The notes: generated by a model not told the origin, from the sequence alone. DNA of 64,000 nucleotides from Glutinoglossum americanum (GCA_020080175.1 JAGHQL010000084.1:1-64000), one strand, 5' to 3'. Positions 12,160 to 25,162 are shown, numbered from the stretch's first letter. Translations and numbers: made by a program.

Positions 12160-14785
12160 ATGAGCTGTCCAAACACTACCCAGTTTTATCAACAGAATTC
12201 AGGCCCTAGTGCCTACCATCCAAACGCAGTATATCTGCCGCCCGGCGGCTATGAGCCAAATGCCTTCTCACCCAGCGGTTTCGGCGCAGCCCCGCCAACG
12301 AGCCAACCCTATAGCCGCCAAATCGATTCGGCTCTGCACCTGAGTGGTCTTAGTTGGGTGCCTCCACCTAACTTAGTGCCAAATATGGCAGCCGCCACCT
12401 CGCAGCCTCCATTTGGTGCGGTATATCCAAGCCCGGCTCAGGACTACGGTGCGGTCCCGCCCCATCAACACCAAGGGGGACCTTCGAATACGCCTCCAGA
12501 CGATCCATTAACGGCATTTTCTGACCTCCCAACAGGGAGTTACTACAGTGATTTCGGACACGTAAACCCGGTAGCGGTCCCTGGCGCCTCGCAAAGTTTC
12601 GATATCTCCACGGGAGATGAGAATGTTCGTAGATATTTCAGCGGGATGCTCATTGAACACCCCCGGCATTCCGCCCAGCCGAGGGTCTTGCATGAGCGAG
12701 CGGAGGCGGAGTCCATATGGGGTCAAGAACAGTATGATGCGAGCGGGCAACAGCCACCTATTGTTGACTCTATCGCTCATGCCGGAGAGCATTTATTCTT
12801 GGACCCGAGGCCCATCTCGGCCACGCAACCCCCCCCGACGATTCAATTTATCCAGCAAGACGGGAAAACCCAACCCCCAGCGACCGGCCGGACTGGTACT
12901 AGGCGGGGTCCCTCGGACCCCGCCGCCACTAAGAAAACCAGAAAAGCTGGGGCCTGTATATCGTGCCAGGTCAGAAAGGGGAGTAAACAGGGAACGGTAA
13001 GGGATAGCCTTGTGTACGCCCGATCCACCATTAACCATCCGTTAGTGCGCCTTTGACGGTCAAAGGGGCGATCCTTGCCCCCCATGCGTCAAATTTTTCG
13101 GGGAGAACGCAAGTAAATACTGCGTCAGAATCCCAACAGGCAACGTCAAGGAATTTCTGCCCTTCGAGATGGGTGAGAGCACACCCGAGAAGGATATATC
13201 CCCACAATAACCACAAATTCTCTCTAATGTCTACCTAATTAGATGCTTCAGACGCCACCCCCCCGCCTCCGGCATTTCCTCATCTCGATGGAAACCTCGG
13301 AGAAGAAGACTTAACAGTCTATTTAACGACAGTTCCATCGACCCTGACTGCGTCCCCAACCGCCATATTCAGGCCAGACGGGTCCTCAACCCTGCCCCTG
13401 GAGCCTCTTGTCTCCTATCTCAAGAGGTTCACAGAGGACAACTTTGTTGTGGAGATAAACTTGGGACGAGCTCTTCGGCTAGACGACGAGGAGGTATGCA
13501 CACACCACAACTCCATTTGTTATAACACGGAGAAAGGTTTCATCCATACAGAAGACTAAACCTCCGGTATTTCAGAACAATCAAATTCGAGATCTCGAGA
13601 TGTGCGCTTGTTACCTATTAGTGATCTCGAAGGTCGCGCGTGCGGAATACCGCACTGAGCTAAGCCCAAACCACATCGCGATCGCTCAACACATATCTCA
13701 ATGGTTGCTCCGCTTCTACTTCAGCAAATACTCGGAGACATTCAAATCGCTATTCAAGCGTTCGGTCTCATGGATGAAAAGTCCTCGGAAAGAAGGGATG
13801 CGGAGAAACGTCGCGACGTGGGTTATGTGTGGCTTGTTCAAATTGGCTGAATATCAGACCACAATTATCATACCGAGTCCCGAGGTAAGCATATGAGAAC
13901 GGAGTGTTTCACGCCAGCACCCCAGACAATACCCGCCACTGACATAGCGCATCAGTCGTCAATTCCTGGCAAGCTTGTGGCCCTGTCCGGCCAACGCCTC
14001 ACAAAAATCAAGAACCTAGCCCAGTTCGCTGTGGCTGAGGTGATGAATAAGGAAAAGGGCAAACCTCTAAAAAGGTTTGAAGAGTTCGTCTCGGATATCC
14101 TCCCGAAACTTACGGGCCCGGATATTACGATTGCACATGCAACCACTCCGAGTACGAGCTTGGACCACCCTAACACACCACCAGCTACAGTCGGTCTCCG
14201 AGGAGACACCAACCCGTTTAATAAATCGTAAGCTATCTAGAAACTACAAGACTAGGTGATGCAACACAAGCTAACACGTCCATCCACACCAGAGGTGTCG
14301 CCCGCGTCAGTGATTTCCTCCGTTATCCCGGTGACACAGACATAGCGACTTTATTCTTGAATACAGACAGCTCCGCACCCACGAGGGACAGTCCAATCTC
14401 CGTCCACCCGCCCGCCGCACAATCGGATTCATCCCAGCCGGGGAATTTCTCCATAGCTACACAGCTCGACCTCGAGTTCGATTACGCGTATAACCTCTCT
14501 GATGATATATCAAGCCTTCCGCTCAGTCCCCTCTCATTCCCCAACGAGCCTGCCGCGCCCGTAGGCCCATCCATCATGATCTCGTCAACAGATCCCGCAA
14601 GCAACGACTTGGGCGCCAGCAGAGCGGCATCAGGATGGCCAGATAGCTCGCTTGACTTTGAGTTTGAGGACCAGTGTTTATCATCTGGGGACGAGAGTGG
14701 AGGGGTGTTGAGGTTGGCTTCGAGAACTGAGGGGGCTGAGGGGGATTGGTGTGCGACGAGCGAGGAGACGGACTCTTCGTATTAG
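12160..14785 (+). CDS. Zn(II)2Cys6 transcription factor
   Basis: Predicted nuclear DNA-binding regulator. Model: exons 12160-12996, 13046-13172, 13243-13493, 13576-13884, 13956-14227 and 14293-14785, about 762 residues. The first ~260 residues are Pro/Gln/Tyr-rich and disordered. The zinc cluster follows: ACISCQVRK, then CAFDGQRGDPCPPCVKFFG and a last Cys in KYCVR. It is split by intron 1. Downstream lies a helical middle region (LVSYLKRF, HISQWLLRFYFSKY) and an acidic Ser-rich tail (FEFEDQ, EETDSSY) like an activation domain. The odd point is intron 1: the only phase-compatible donor (12997) leaves 10 residues between the second and third Cys instead of 6. The start is uncertain; the first in-frame ATG is used, though the frame is open from 11887. 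The regulated genes are unknown. Confidence 0.75.
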
Positions 14786-17209
14786 CAATGAGGACTTCGG
14801 GAACAAATTCGCCATGACGACGAGCGATCAGTCGGGTCCCTAGTATTAGCAATGAGGACACGGACTCCATACCACAACGACGAGACGCCACATTCCCCCC
14901 CAACCCTTTCTTTCCTTCCCTTTCCTGTCCCCTCCTTTTCTTTTCCCCAATTTTCCGAAGGATACCCCGCCCGCGATTTCCATAACGAATAATTCGCTCC
15001 ACCCCCCTTTTCCATTCATGTAATTCTTTTCCTTCCCCCATTGCCCACCCATGTGCGCCAAAAAAAGAAAAAAAATCCTACGCGGGCGGGATAGAAAAAA
15101 GACACAACATATAGATACATTTCTATCGATATCGCCGTTGCCATCTCCTATCCCTATCTCACCACTGCGCGGCCCGTTCTTCTAATGATTTATCTCGTCC
15201 ACCACCACCATCCATTGTTTTTTTCTGGCGTTTCTCTAACGAAATGAACACCTTTTTCCTTCATCGGGGGGTGGGTGGTCTCTACTTCTATCTCCTAAAG
15301 TCCAACTGTCCAACGTCTTAAGTAAATCGCCACGCATGCCACGCAGGGCCCTCTCACAGAAATGGGGGCGTGGTCTGGTGGGGGCGTTTTTGAAATTGAA
15401 ACACGAGGAAACGATTTATGGAAATTTTTGGACATGGTGCGAGAAAACGAGATATCGTGAGATTCTTCATCGTGGTGTTGAGGCTCAGAGTAAAAAATCC
15501 AGATAATATTCTCCATTTGGGAAAATAAAATGCTAATACGATGATAATACGAAGTAAATTATGGGTGTTTTACATAATCAAGATGATGGAGCCCCACATC
15601 GAAAACAACAACAACAACAACAAGCACGAAGATCTCAATCGCGAGCAATTGACCGATTCAAGTGTCTTACTTGCGCTCTATGCAAAAGGGGGACATAATC
15701 GCAGCTACCGGCATACCTCCCAACACCTCGCGCCTGGCAGAAGAAGTGCAATGGCCACTGAATCCACCCCCCATCGCGAACTTTTTGGCAGGGCAGGTCC
15801 CTCTGCCGAAAAATACCACTACACAGCGTACATTACGGTACTAATACAAGTTACACATCGACATCCCATCCTCTCATCTAGCCCATCACCCTCCACGACG
15901 ACTACGACGACACCCCCCGTCCCCCGCCACTTAACCGTCGCAAAGCCCGGTCGGCGACCTGCATCCCTGCGCAACGACCGCGACAACAACAGCAGCCCAG
16001 CGAGAACAATCCTAAAACGCGTCGATCCGACCCCCGGGAAGACGTTCCGAGGACGATGGGTTAACAGAAACGAGAGAGGAGATCCGGAAGGATGCGTCCA
16101 AGAGCTCGAGGAGGGGCGAGAGCGCAGCGCGTGGGCCAGGCATGCGAAGACGTCGGACGATAGGCACGAGGCACGGTGTATTCGCGAGGCCAGCGGCCGA
16201 AGAAACAGGGTCGCGGGCGCTAACAGAGCTAGATAGACAGCGTAGTGCTCCTCCCCAGACAGACGAGTGGCCCCCCGCATACCACAACCACAACGCAAGC
16301 GGCGAACCAGCGACCAGGCACCCATCCACCCACCTTCCCCCTCTCGATCCACCGCACGCACACCGCCTGCTCAGCTCATTAGAACGCTCGACCGCCTGTC
16401 TACCCTGCAAGACCATCCCAGCGACGCTGGCTGGTTCTCCGCCGCCCGGCGAGGAGCAAGGGAGGAAAGTCGCTGGTTGTTCGGCCGGGCATACATACAT
16501 ATTCGCATGCCTCCCTTACCCACCCAGGGTCCCGCAGGGAAGCATATGGGCAGGCATGCCGAAGCGCACGCCCCCAGGGCGCTTATCCTACTTGTCCCGC
16601 TGATAGACTCGGCATGTCGCCGAGTCACCACACAGAGAGTTCTTTTCGTAGCCAACACTATCACCACGGGGACCCGACACTCCCTCGTAGCAAGCCTTAG
16701 CCCATAGTTTAAAAAAATATCAATTATTTAAAAATTTTTCCCTATCATAAAAAACCTAAACCCTTCCCGAAATTATCACTAGTTGAGTCTAAGCCCAACA
16801 ACTCTCCTGTAACACCACCCATCCCCATCGTCATCATCGTCATCACCATCATCGCCTTTTATTTCTCCGACGGACGCGTGCGGGGAGATATTCCCAGTCC
16901 CCTTGCCACGGCACAAGCATCGACGTCATCGTTATTATATGTCCCCAGCCGAACCTGCAGGGAGAGAGTAGATATGGAAACAGAAGAGAGAGAAAACAAG
17001 AGGGGTGGTAAGGTGTATTATTAGTGGATGTTTGGAAGGGGAATAAAAAAAGCAACAAGCCAGCATTGCAAAGACAATCGAGATGAAAAAACAAAAACCT
17101 GTTTCCTTAGTCGCGGTTGTCCACTTGGGAAGGCCAGGTCGATGGCTATCCTCTTGGGATACGAGCAACCCCCTTCTTCATCATAATGCAACACGAAAAA
17201 ACTCCAACC
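14786..17209. other. Intergenic, compositionally biased
   Basis: About 2.4 kb between the convergent zinc-cluster and C2H2 genes. Long open frames occur on both strands at 15541-16707 because the region is GC-rich and stop-poor; their translations are Arg/Pro/Ser-rich and show no domain. Likely UTRs and spacer. Confidence 0.45.
15604..15622 (+). repeat. AAC trinucleotide microsatellite
   Basis: Six uninterrupted AAC units in the spacer downstream of the zinc-cluster gene. A simple repeat with no visible role. Confidence 0.7.
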
Positions 17210-19874
17210 CTATACCTTCCTCCTCTTCCTCCCCCTCCCCCTCCCCTCCCCGCCCTCACCCATCCTCCGGAACTTATTCTTCTCCACAGCGCTCCACTTC
17301 CTCTCAACCCCATGAAACTTCTCCAGGTGGTGCTGAAAGTTATCTCCCCTCCCCCCACTCCCCACCTCCGACTCGCAGTAAGGACAGTCAAAGACGCAGT
17401 ACTGCCCATGCTTGGTTCGCTCGTGTCTACGCAGGTTGGATTTCATGAAGTCGATATTGGGGTTGGGTTTTGGGGCGTAAGAGCAGAGTCCGCAGCGGAG
17501 GAGGTTGGGGGATAGTGTGGACGTGGGGTCGCGGAGGGCGGGATCGCCGTAGACGGGGTCGTTGAGGGCGAGGCCGCCGAGGCCGAGGTCACTGGGGGCG
17601 GGTTCAAGTGGAGAGGTGGAATAGTTGGGGAGTGGGCGCCGATGGATAAGGTGCGGGTGGTGGGCTGGGAGGGTGGAGTCGGCAGTAGCGGTGTAGGCGA
17701 TTCGTCTAGAAAGCCATTAGCGATCTATGCCGTGCATATATCGGGAGGGGATTAAGGAATAGACTCACCGATGCGCGAAGGGTGATGCAATGTCCCGCTG
17801 CCGTTGCTCACCAGGGGTATTAGGCGGCGTGCTTGTGAGGCTGAAGTAGCCCGACTCCGGGGATAAAGGGCTTATCTTGGCGGTGTAGGTATTGTGTTGT
17901 GGTGATGGTGGGGTGACGGGCCGGCGAGACAGTATTAAAACTCGATGTTGTGGCATAGGTTGTGGGGCGACGGGCGGATATGCCGATAGCATAGCTTGGG
18001 GTTGTGAGGTGGTTTGTGTCGCTGTTGTTGGCTCCTCTAGAGTATCGATAAGATCGCGGATAACGCTGTCGAAATTATGAGAAAAGGGCTCTGGCCCCAC
18101 GACTCCCACTAATGCAGTGTAGCTGGTCAAAATAACGGCCCTTGCGTAGTCGAAATAGTGTGACCGTGGCCCGTTAGTGTACTATTACACATTCGTTAGC
18201 ATCATCAAAACAATACATCGTCGTATGGGAAGGGTATCTTCCTCACCCCAACATGAATAAGCCGAACCACGACATCGTAAATATCATGCTGCCTCTCACC
18301 ATCTAATGTATCCACAGCGCCGGTGGCAAATGGTATAAACTCTTCCGTTCCGGGCTCACTAGGCAAGGCGAGGAGAATCGTCCTCTTAATATATGGTACT
18401 GATAGCCCACGGTCCGGTACGATCCTATCATCGGGCTGCCCTTCTAACCGCCGACCAATAGCATCGACATGATCCATAACTTGAAGACAACAATCAGAGA
18501 TTGACTAACATCAAAGAGTATTCTTAGGACATAAACTCACGCCCAAAATATCCAACACAACTCTCCATTGCAGTCTTCACATTGCCCGACAACTCCCCCT
18601 CTCGTCTTGGTAGACAATAGCCCTTCACGATCGGGAACGTCATGCAAGCCAAGTATGCCAAGAAAAAATATTCCTCTTCCGTCGTCGGATACTCCAAGCG
18701 TGCACGCATCAGGGCACGCAGGCACCTTTCAAGGAGCGGGCGGGGAGAGGTGTAGGACATGATGAAGTTGCTGAACGAGAGGGAAGGATTATGCTGGATG
18801 GCGGAGCGCATGACTTGGAGGCCATTGAGGGTGTTGTCGATTAAATCTCGGATGATACCGGTGCGGACTTGCTGAATGATAACCACTAGGGGTGTGATGT
18901 GGAATGGAACGTCCATCGGGGATAAGTTGGTCTCTAACAAGGTGTTAGGGAGCGCACCGCGCCCGCTACTCTGGGCGGGGACGGCCCCGACGCTATCGGG
19001 ATAGACCTCCCGGTAAACATCGAGTAATGGAGAAGTGTAACGGCTCGTCGTGGTTGCACCACAGCCGGTCGCCACGGTATCTTCATCAGTATCCGCGACC
19101 GAACCACCATAGGCATGGTCATCATGCCGGAGAAAAGAGGGAGCCCCTGAATGACCACTGAGACTGCTTCGGAAACTTCCGGGGGACACAGGAGAAACTG
19201 GGCTAAGAGGCTCCTGAACCTCATCTGCGTCTACACCCATAGGTGCATAGTAGGCCTCTGCTGGATACCCGTTCAAAGACGGGCCCTCAGCCTCAAGTTC
19301 GTATGGCACTCGCGAGCCGACGAGCTCGCCCGGCTCACGATCGGCAGATAGCTCAACAAGCCCGAACTCAGGAACCTCGGGTTCATAAGGAGTACTGCTA
19401 CTGGTTGCAGCGAGGTTTCCTTTCCGCGACGTCATCCCCTTAAGCGATCCAGACCCGGAGTGTTTCTGAAAGCTCCGTATCAATCGGCATACAGATGCGG
19501 TAAATGCGTTCCGCTGTGCGGCCTGATTCATAGCATGGCGACCAACGATGTGGTGTTCTTGACAGGGGCAAATATCGGCACTAGGGATGGAGTGGGCGGA
19601 AGAAAGATGTTGCGCCATCTGCCGGGCTTCCCTGAATGCCATAGAGCAGTCCACCAGAGCGCATCTAAATTTTTCTTGACAGGTTCCAGGCGAATCCGGA
19701 TAGCTCGCGCCCCACTCAGAGAACTGATCTTCGGTGGAGTCGCTTCCGCTAGGAGACAGTGGCCTTTTCCTACAGTAGAAGTTATAATATAAGACATGAA
19801 CTAGCCCATTAGAATAGAAAGTCTAAACTCACTCACAGTACGCTTAGGGCCTTCTTCTTCCCGAGGTGGAACAT
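17210..19874 (-). CDS. C2H2 zinc-finger protein
   Basis: Probable nucleic-acid-binding protein with fingers at both ends. Model (reading minus): exons 19874-19837, 19769-18541, 18479-18247, 18181-17769 and 17705-17210, 802 residues; every junction is in phase. The 38-nt first exon encodes MFHLGKKKALSV. The N-terminal finger is C-x4-C-x12-H-x4-H (CALVDCSMAF...HLSSAH). The middle is Ser/Pro-rich and then strongly helical (RTGIIRDLIDNTLNGL, CLRALMRARLEYP). The C-terminus has two more fingers: CGLC...HERTKH and CPYC...HLEKFH, followed by a very basic tail (GRGRKRRKV) that could be a nuclear localisation signal. No ortholog name is recognised. It is convergent with the zinc-cluster gene. Confidence 0.8.
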
Positions 19875-22241
19875 CATAGAGAGTAGAATAAAGTGAACTA
19901 AATAAAAAGGCCAGCTCTGTAGATAACGGAGTGTATGTATCTATATAAACAGGTGTTGTGTCGTCTTTACGACGCTCGCCCAACAGTAACAATAGAGTCG
20001 ATACGGGAAAAAAGATATCGAAGAAGAGGGGCGGGGTCTTATTTAGTGACCTCACCTCAGAACGCTAGGTGGGAAAGGAGGGAGGTATCGGCATAAGGTA
20101 GACTTGTCATTTCTCCACACCGGCGCCCATTTTGGAAAGGAATGAAAATAGTCCAACCCATCCCACTCCCAAGCGGTCCGGCCGGTAGGAATGAGGGATC
20201 AGGTATGAGCGGTACTGCGTTGCGAACGGAACCAATTGTCCTATAGCGACTCCCCGCGGACACCGCGTGTATACAATCGTCCAGTTATCCACTCGCTTCC
20301 ATTTGGCGGGACCAATTAAAGAGGGTATCGACGGTTACGTCTGTAGCGGGTTTGAGGCGACGGAGTGAGGCTACCAACCAACATCAGCAATTCCGAGTCC
20401 TCCCATATCCCATGTCCGTCTGTGATGGTGCGGGTGGTAGTGCAGAATCCGCTGAAGGAATAATCATTTAGTCGCTTGTCCTTCACCGCGCAAACAGAAT
20501 GCTCAGAAATGCAAAGCATAACTTAGTTAACTAACCCCAGCTGTCCCGAGCCCCTCATTCGTATCGCCCAACCAGCCCTCTTCACATGCCATTCCTCCCA
20601 TCGCCGTACCATATACATTCCCACATAGCTACCAGCCCAACCGTACAGGGCCGGAGACACGAATGCCCGACCGGTCCAGGTTAGTAAGGCGACGTACCCC
20701 AGGATAGGGACAGAGCCAGTAAACCCCGCTCAAGATCAGGCAGCCTTCCGGGTCGGCAAAAATGCGAGTTTGGTCGGTGATTCCTTCATGCTAGGCGAAA
20801 AGGAGGTGCGCTCTCTCGAGACTTGGGCGACAGCGGAGGAAAGAGAGACACACGAAAGGCCCCCCCTCAGCGGGTTTTGTTGCGCAAAAAGTGCGGTTAT
20901 TGTTCTAGATGTGGAGAATGCAGACAAAGCTTCCTTATATTCATGCCCTCATGTCCATCATCCCGATAGGCTTTCTCAAGGTTGATTTTGGACTGTCAAA
21001 ATGAGCCCATTCTCCAAGCCTGGGCGGCTGTGCAGCCGCTGAACAGACAAGCCTCATGTATCTCGATCTCATTTTGGAAGGGTCAATAAGCCACTCAATA
21101 ATTGCGATTGCGATAGAGTGCCCCCCACGTGCGAATCTGCAACAAGGCCAAAAAAATAGGGCTAAAAGGAATTGGAAATCAGGTTTCCTTTTTTTTGCCA
21201 AGGGCGGCACGCGCTGAAGGACTGGACTGGGTTGGGGAGCAGGATCTCCGCATTTAGGTTAACGGTGGAGGTTGAACTGTGTAGCCGAGTGTCGAGAATA
21301 AAGCAGGGCGGAAAACCCGGCCAGTCAGAGCTCCCTATCCTCCCCCTCACCGCTCACCGCTTATGTTTCCCACGCTGAATATCCTGGTACACGGTGAGTC
21401 CTTCCGACGTTCTCCCCGCACCCAAATCAGCATGACATACCGCCTCCAGACAACCGGCTTCTGTGAGACAAAACCGTGGTCAAGACAGCTCGCAAAAGAG
21501 ACAGGCGATGGGATGGGATAGAATAACAGGGGCGCAGTCGAGTGGAAACTAGAGTACCAGAGCATTATCGCTCTCCAGTAGCCAATAAAAGAAATGCAGT
21601 GAATAGCAGACAGAAGAACCTTTCACCTCCCACCAATGACAGGTACTCAACCCGAACATCAAGCAAAGGCGGTGCCGAATGAAACAAGTATCCCCGCTCG
21701 TCCATCCCCACCCATTACTGGAAGCAAAGAGTCGCTGATCCGACATGCGCCACGATAAAAAGGCCCCGTTTTAATATCCAACAGAGGTGGTGGGAGATGA
21801 AGCGAGCGAATCACAAAATTCCAAAGAAAAGTGAAGAAGAAAGAAAAAATAAAACCACCCGAAATTAAAAATTAACTAGGAAAATTGAATAGAGCAATCA
21901 ACCCCATAGAATAACGGTAGATTCCTCATGTAAACTTGACAAAAGGCGTTCGCAGGAAGCCGGAAAAAAAAGAAAAAAAGAGGGAGGAGATAGGACGAGA
22001 GGTTGCGGGTATCGTTGAATCCAAAGGGGAGAGGAGCGTAGTCTCTAGTCGATGGGCGGACGGCAACCCTAAATACAACCTAAATAAGAGTTTAGAGACG
22101 GGAAATTAGAAAAAAAAAAAAAAGAAGAAAGTAGGGATTAATGATGGAGCTTCTCGATAATTAAACCGACTGGAGGGCATAAAATCCAGAAGGTCCTTAT
22201 TTTTTATATTTTTTCAAAAAAAGAAAAAAGGGAAACCCTCT
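19875..22241. other. Intergenic, probable leader of the C2H2 gene
   Basis: About 2.4 kb with no supported gene. Frames are short and on both strands. Purine-rich A/G tracts are common at 21780-22240. Part of it should carry the promoter of the minus-strand C2H2 gene. Confidence 0.45.
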
Positions 22242-22580
22242 ATGCGGGTGGCGAATGTTTTTGCGATAAATACTGTGAAGAGCGGGATGCGTTGGACGGG
22301 ATACGTCGGACTATAGTGAGGACTTCTCACCTTGTCTATCCCGCGGTTAACTGATAACTGAACCGCGACTATAAACCCACTGCAGCTCTTTCCTTTTGTT
22401 TTCTCCTCTTTGCGCAGTCCGCTGGATGGTGCATACGACGACGACTTTGGTGGCGAGATCGTAGAATACTTTCCGAGAACCCCGTGGCCCGCCGACGAAG
22501 AGCCAGCATCTCGGGATCTCGACGGAAAGACACGATCTCTATTTCTCTATCTTGGATTCACCATTATCCTACTTTCGTAA
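22242..22580 (+). CDS. Possible small two-exon protein, function unknown
   Basis: A tentative gene of 78 residues. Exons 22242-22315 and 22418-22580 join in phase across a 102-bp intron (GTGAGG...GCGCAG). Exon 1 encodes MRVANVFAINTVKSGM. Exon 2 is acidic (AYDDDFGGEIVEYF) and ends in a short hydrophobic run, LFLYLGFTIILLS, that could anchor it to a membrane. I do not recognise the sequence; it may equally be chance coding-like spacer. Confidence 0.22.
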
Positions 22581-23556
22581 AGGTAGATAGATATACTCCC
22601 AGACATGATCGTCCTAGAGAAACTAACCGAAGCAAAAAGAACCAGAAGAGGTCTTCCTTCGGTGGGAGCACCGGAGAGAAAGAAAAGCAAGAAGAGCCGC
22701 GTACTCTCCTTTATACACGCACGCAGGCAGCAGGCGCTGATACATCATTATATAAGCTCGCCACTGGTGGTCTTGTTTTGTAATCCCGACGACTCACGCA
22801 CTAAGGATGCCTTCAGCGAGCCCATGAAAGTCTCGAAAACGGACATCCGCGGACCACCTTCGCCATAGCACAGCCAGTTTAGGTTTGCTAGATTGCAGAG
22901 TACATCTTGGCACTGTAATGGCTATTGGTTCTTGGGAACTAGTGTGTGGATTCGAGGATACATGGTCTAGGGAGCGGCGAGGATGAAGGTGAAAAATAGG
23001 ATTGGTGGGGGCCGATGTGGTTAATTACCAAGGGCCGTATAGGAGGGGAGAAGTCATGTATTCGATGTGCGGCTGGAATGGAATAACCATGATGGTATTG
23101 GTTGTTATTCAGATAAGTTAGGCACACGCTGGGAGATGGTGTATGGAGTCCCTTAGGTGAGTTGCAACCGGTTGCAGGACTCCACCGCTCGAAGGCAACC
23201 CCGCGAGTGGCCTTGGTCGAATCAAACCTAGAGAAATTCCGGAGGGTTTTGATTTTCATCAGTACACCACGGTGCACTGCCGGATGCAGAGTGGAGGCTG
23301 CTGGAGAAGAGCGGGGTTTGCGGGACTTGTTATTCGTTGGTGTTGGTATGGGGGTTTGAGATGCAATTAAAGACAAGTGAGCGTATAGTGTGATGAGAGG
23401 GAAGACTATATAACCCGGTGATATATCTATATTGCTTTGTGTATCTTCCGTGCCACGGGATAAAATGTGCTGGAAAGCCACGTGCACGCACTAGAGTGGT
23501 CCGACGTCAACCCTCGAGATTCAGATCATCATTCCCCTTCACCGGTATCCTACGCG
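22581..23556. other. Intergenic, upstream of the guanine deaminase
   Basis: About 1 kb with no supported gene; it presumably contains the promoter and leader of the deaminase. A TATATAA-like stretch lies near 23408-23414, roughly 145 bases before the start codon. Confidence 0.4.
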
Positions 23557-25162
23557 ATGGGAAACCCACCCAATGCGTCGAGTATCATAATCTTCGGCAC
23601 CTTCATTGACGTTCCGTCTCCAACGGAGCTGCGGATTCGAGAAAACCACGTATGCGTCGTGAATCGCCACGGGATCATTGTGAAACTGGCAGAGGCGCCG
23701 CCGGGACTGAGCGAGGAGGAGTTGCTGGAACAGGTGGATCAGGACAACCAAACTGGCGACTGGCAGATCATCCGTCTTGGGGATGGGAGTAGGGAGGTCG
23801 TGTTTCCGGGGTTGATAGACTGCGTAAAGATCCCGTGTCATCATGTCTCTGCTGGTTTTGGTCACGAGGCTGATGGTTCTTTAGCACATCCAGTAAGCCT
23901 TTGACATCAACATCCTGGTCTCAAAGACTAACGCATGCATCGCCAGTGCTCCCCAATACGCCCAGTTAGGCACCAAAACTGACCTTCCTCTGATGCAATG
24001 GCTCAACCAGTACACCTTTCCCGAAGAATCCCGCTTCTCCGATCCCGATTACGCGAACAAAGTCTACCCTCGCCTCGTCCGCCGCCTCCTCCGCAACGGC
24101 ACGACGACAGCACTCTACTTCGCCTCCTCACACCTCGAGGCGACAAAGGTATTGGCGAAGACATGCGCGGAGATGGGGCAGAGAGCGTTTGTGGGGAAGA
24201 ATTGCAGCGACGGGGAATTGTGTCCCGAGTATTACCGGGAGACCACCGAGGGGAGCACGAAGGATACGAGGGAGTTTGTGGAATGGTGCAGGGCGGAGTT
24301 TGGGAAGGAGGGAAGGGTTAGGGCGGTGGTTACACCGAGATTCGTAGGTGTTTCCTCTCGCTCTTTGCGCTCTTTGAGGCTATCGCTGACGTGTCATGCT
24401 GAGACACCAACGTGCACCCCCAGCCTTCTTAAAGCCCTCGGTAGCATCGCCCGCGAATATGATGTAGCCATCCAAACACACGCCGCCGAGACAGTCGACC
24501 AGGTCGCCCTAGTCGCCCAAAAGTTCCCCGCCGAAAAACGCGACATACCCATCCTCCGCGCCTCCGGCCTCCTAACCCCCCGCACCATCCTCGCCCACGG
24601 CTGCCACCTCACCACCTCCGAAGTCCGCGAGCTCGTCGAGGCGGATGTGGCCGTAACGAGCTGTCCCTACTCCAACATCCTCTTCTCGCGCGCCACGCTC
24701 CCGATCCCGCGCTTCCACGACATGGGCTTGAAGATCGGTCTCGGTACCGACATCTCGGGGGGGTGGAGCAGCAGCATATGGGAGAACGCACGGCTGGCGG
24801 TCTTGCAGGATCGCGTGGACTCTTTCGTGCGCACCGGTACGCATTCAATTCCCGAAGCGGAAGTCGAGGCGGATCCAGGCTGGGAGGTGACGTTTGTGTA
24901 TGCTTTGTACCTCTCCACCGTGGGTGGAGCTCGGAGTCTGGGTCTCCATAGCGATGAAGGGGGGGTTGGGCTGTTTGAGGTGGGGAGGGAGTTTGATGCG
25001 GTGCATGTTGGGCTTGACGTTGAGGATCAGAGGTTTGAGTTTTACGAGAGGGAGGGGGTTAGAGATCGGTTTGAGAGGTTTGTGTTGGGAGGGGATGATC
25101 GGAACGTGGTGGGTGTGTGGGTTGGTGGCAGGAAGGTGTGGGAAAGGGGGGGAGGTGGGTAA
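23557..25162 (+). CDS. GUD1: Guanine deaminase (amidohydrolase)
   Basis: Converts guanine to xanthine and ammonia in purine salvage; cytosolic, zinc-dependent. Model: exons 23557-23823, 23885-23892, 23947-24343 and 24404-25162, giving 476 residues, normal for the fungal enzyme. The second exon is only 8 nt and completes the metal-binding motif DCHIHAPQYAQLG (His90, His92). The third intron (24344-24403, 60 bp) is a multiple of three and lacks stops, so the frame reads through it; it is called because the spliced product TPRFTPTCTPSLL matches the family. Other active-site motifs: IQTHAAET, LAHGCHLT and GLGTDISGGWS with the catalytic Asp. The start is the ATG of MGNPPNAS; the frame is open 30 codons further up. 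Intron 2 has a clear GACTAAC branch site. Confidence 0.92.
23885..23892 (+). other. GUD1: 8-nt microexon of the guanine deaminase
   Basis: CACATCCA lies between TTTAG and GTAAGC. It supplies His-Ile and two bases of the second His of the HxH zinc motif; the third base comes from the next exon. Flanking introns are 61 and 54 bp. Without it the frame and the motif are both lost. Confidence 0.85.

Noticed and set aside
15541-16707. Several 140-230-codon frames on both strands
   Set aside because: They overlap each other and have low-complexity Arg/Pro/Ser translations without splice sites or motifs.
24344-24403. 20 extra residues in the guanine deaminase frame
   Set aside because: It is a stop-free 60-bp intron; splicing restores the family sequence.
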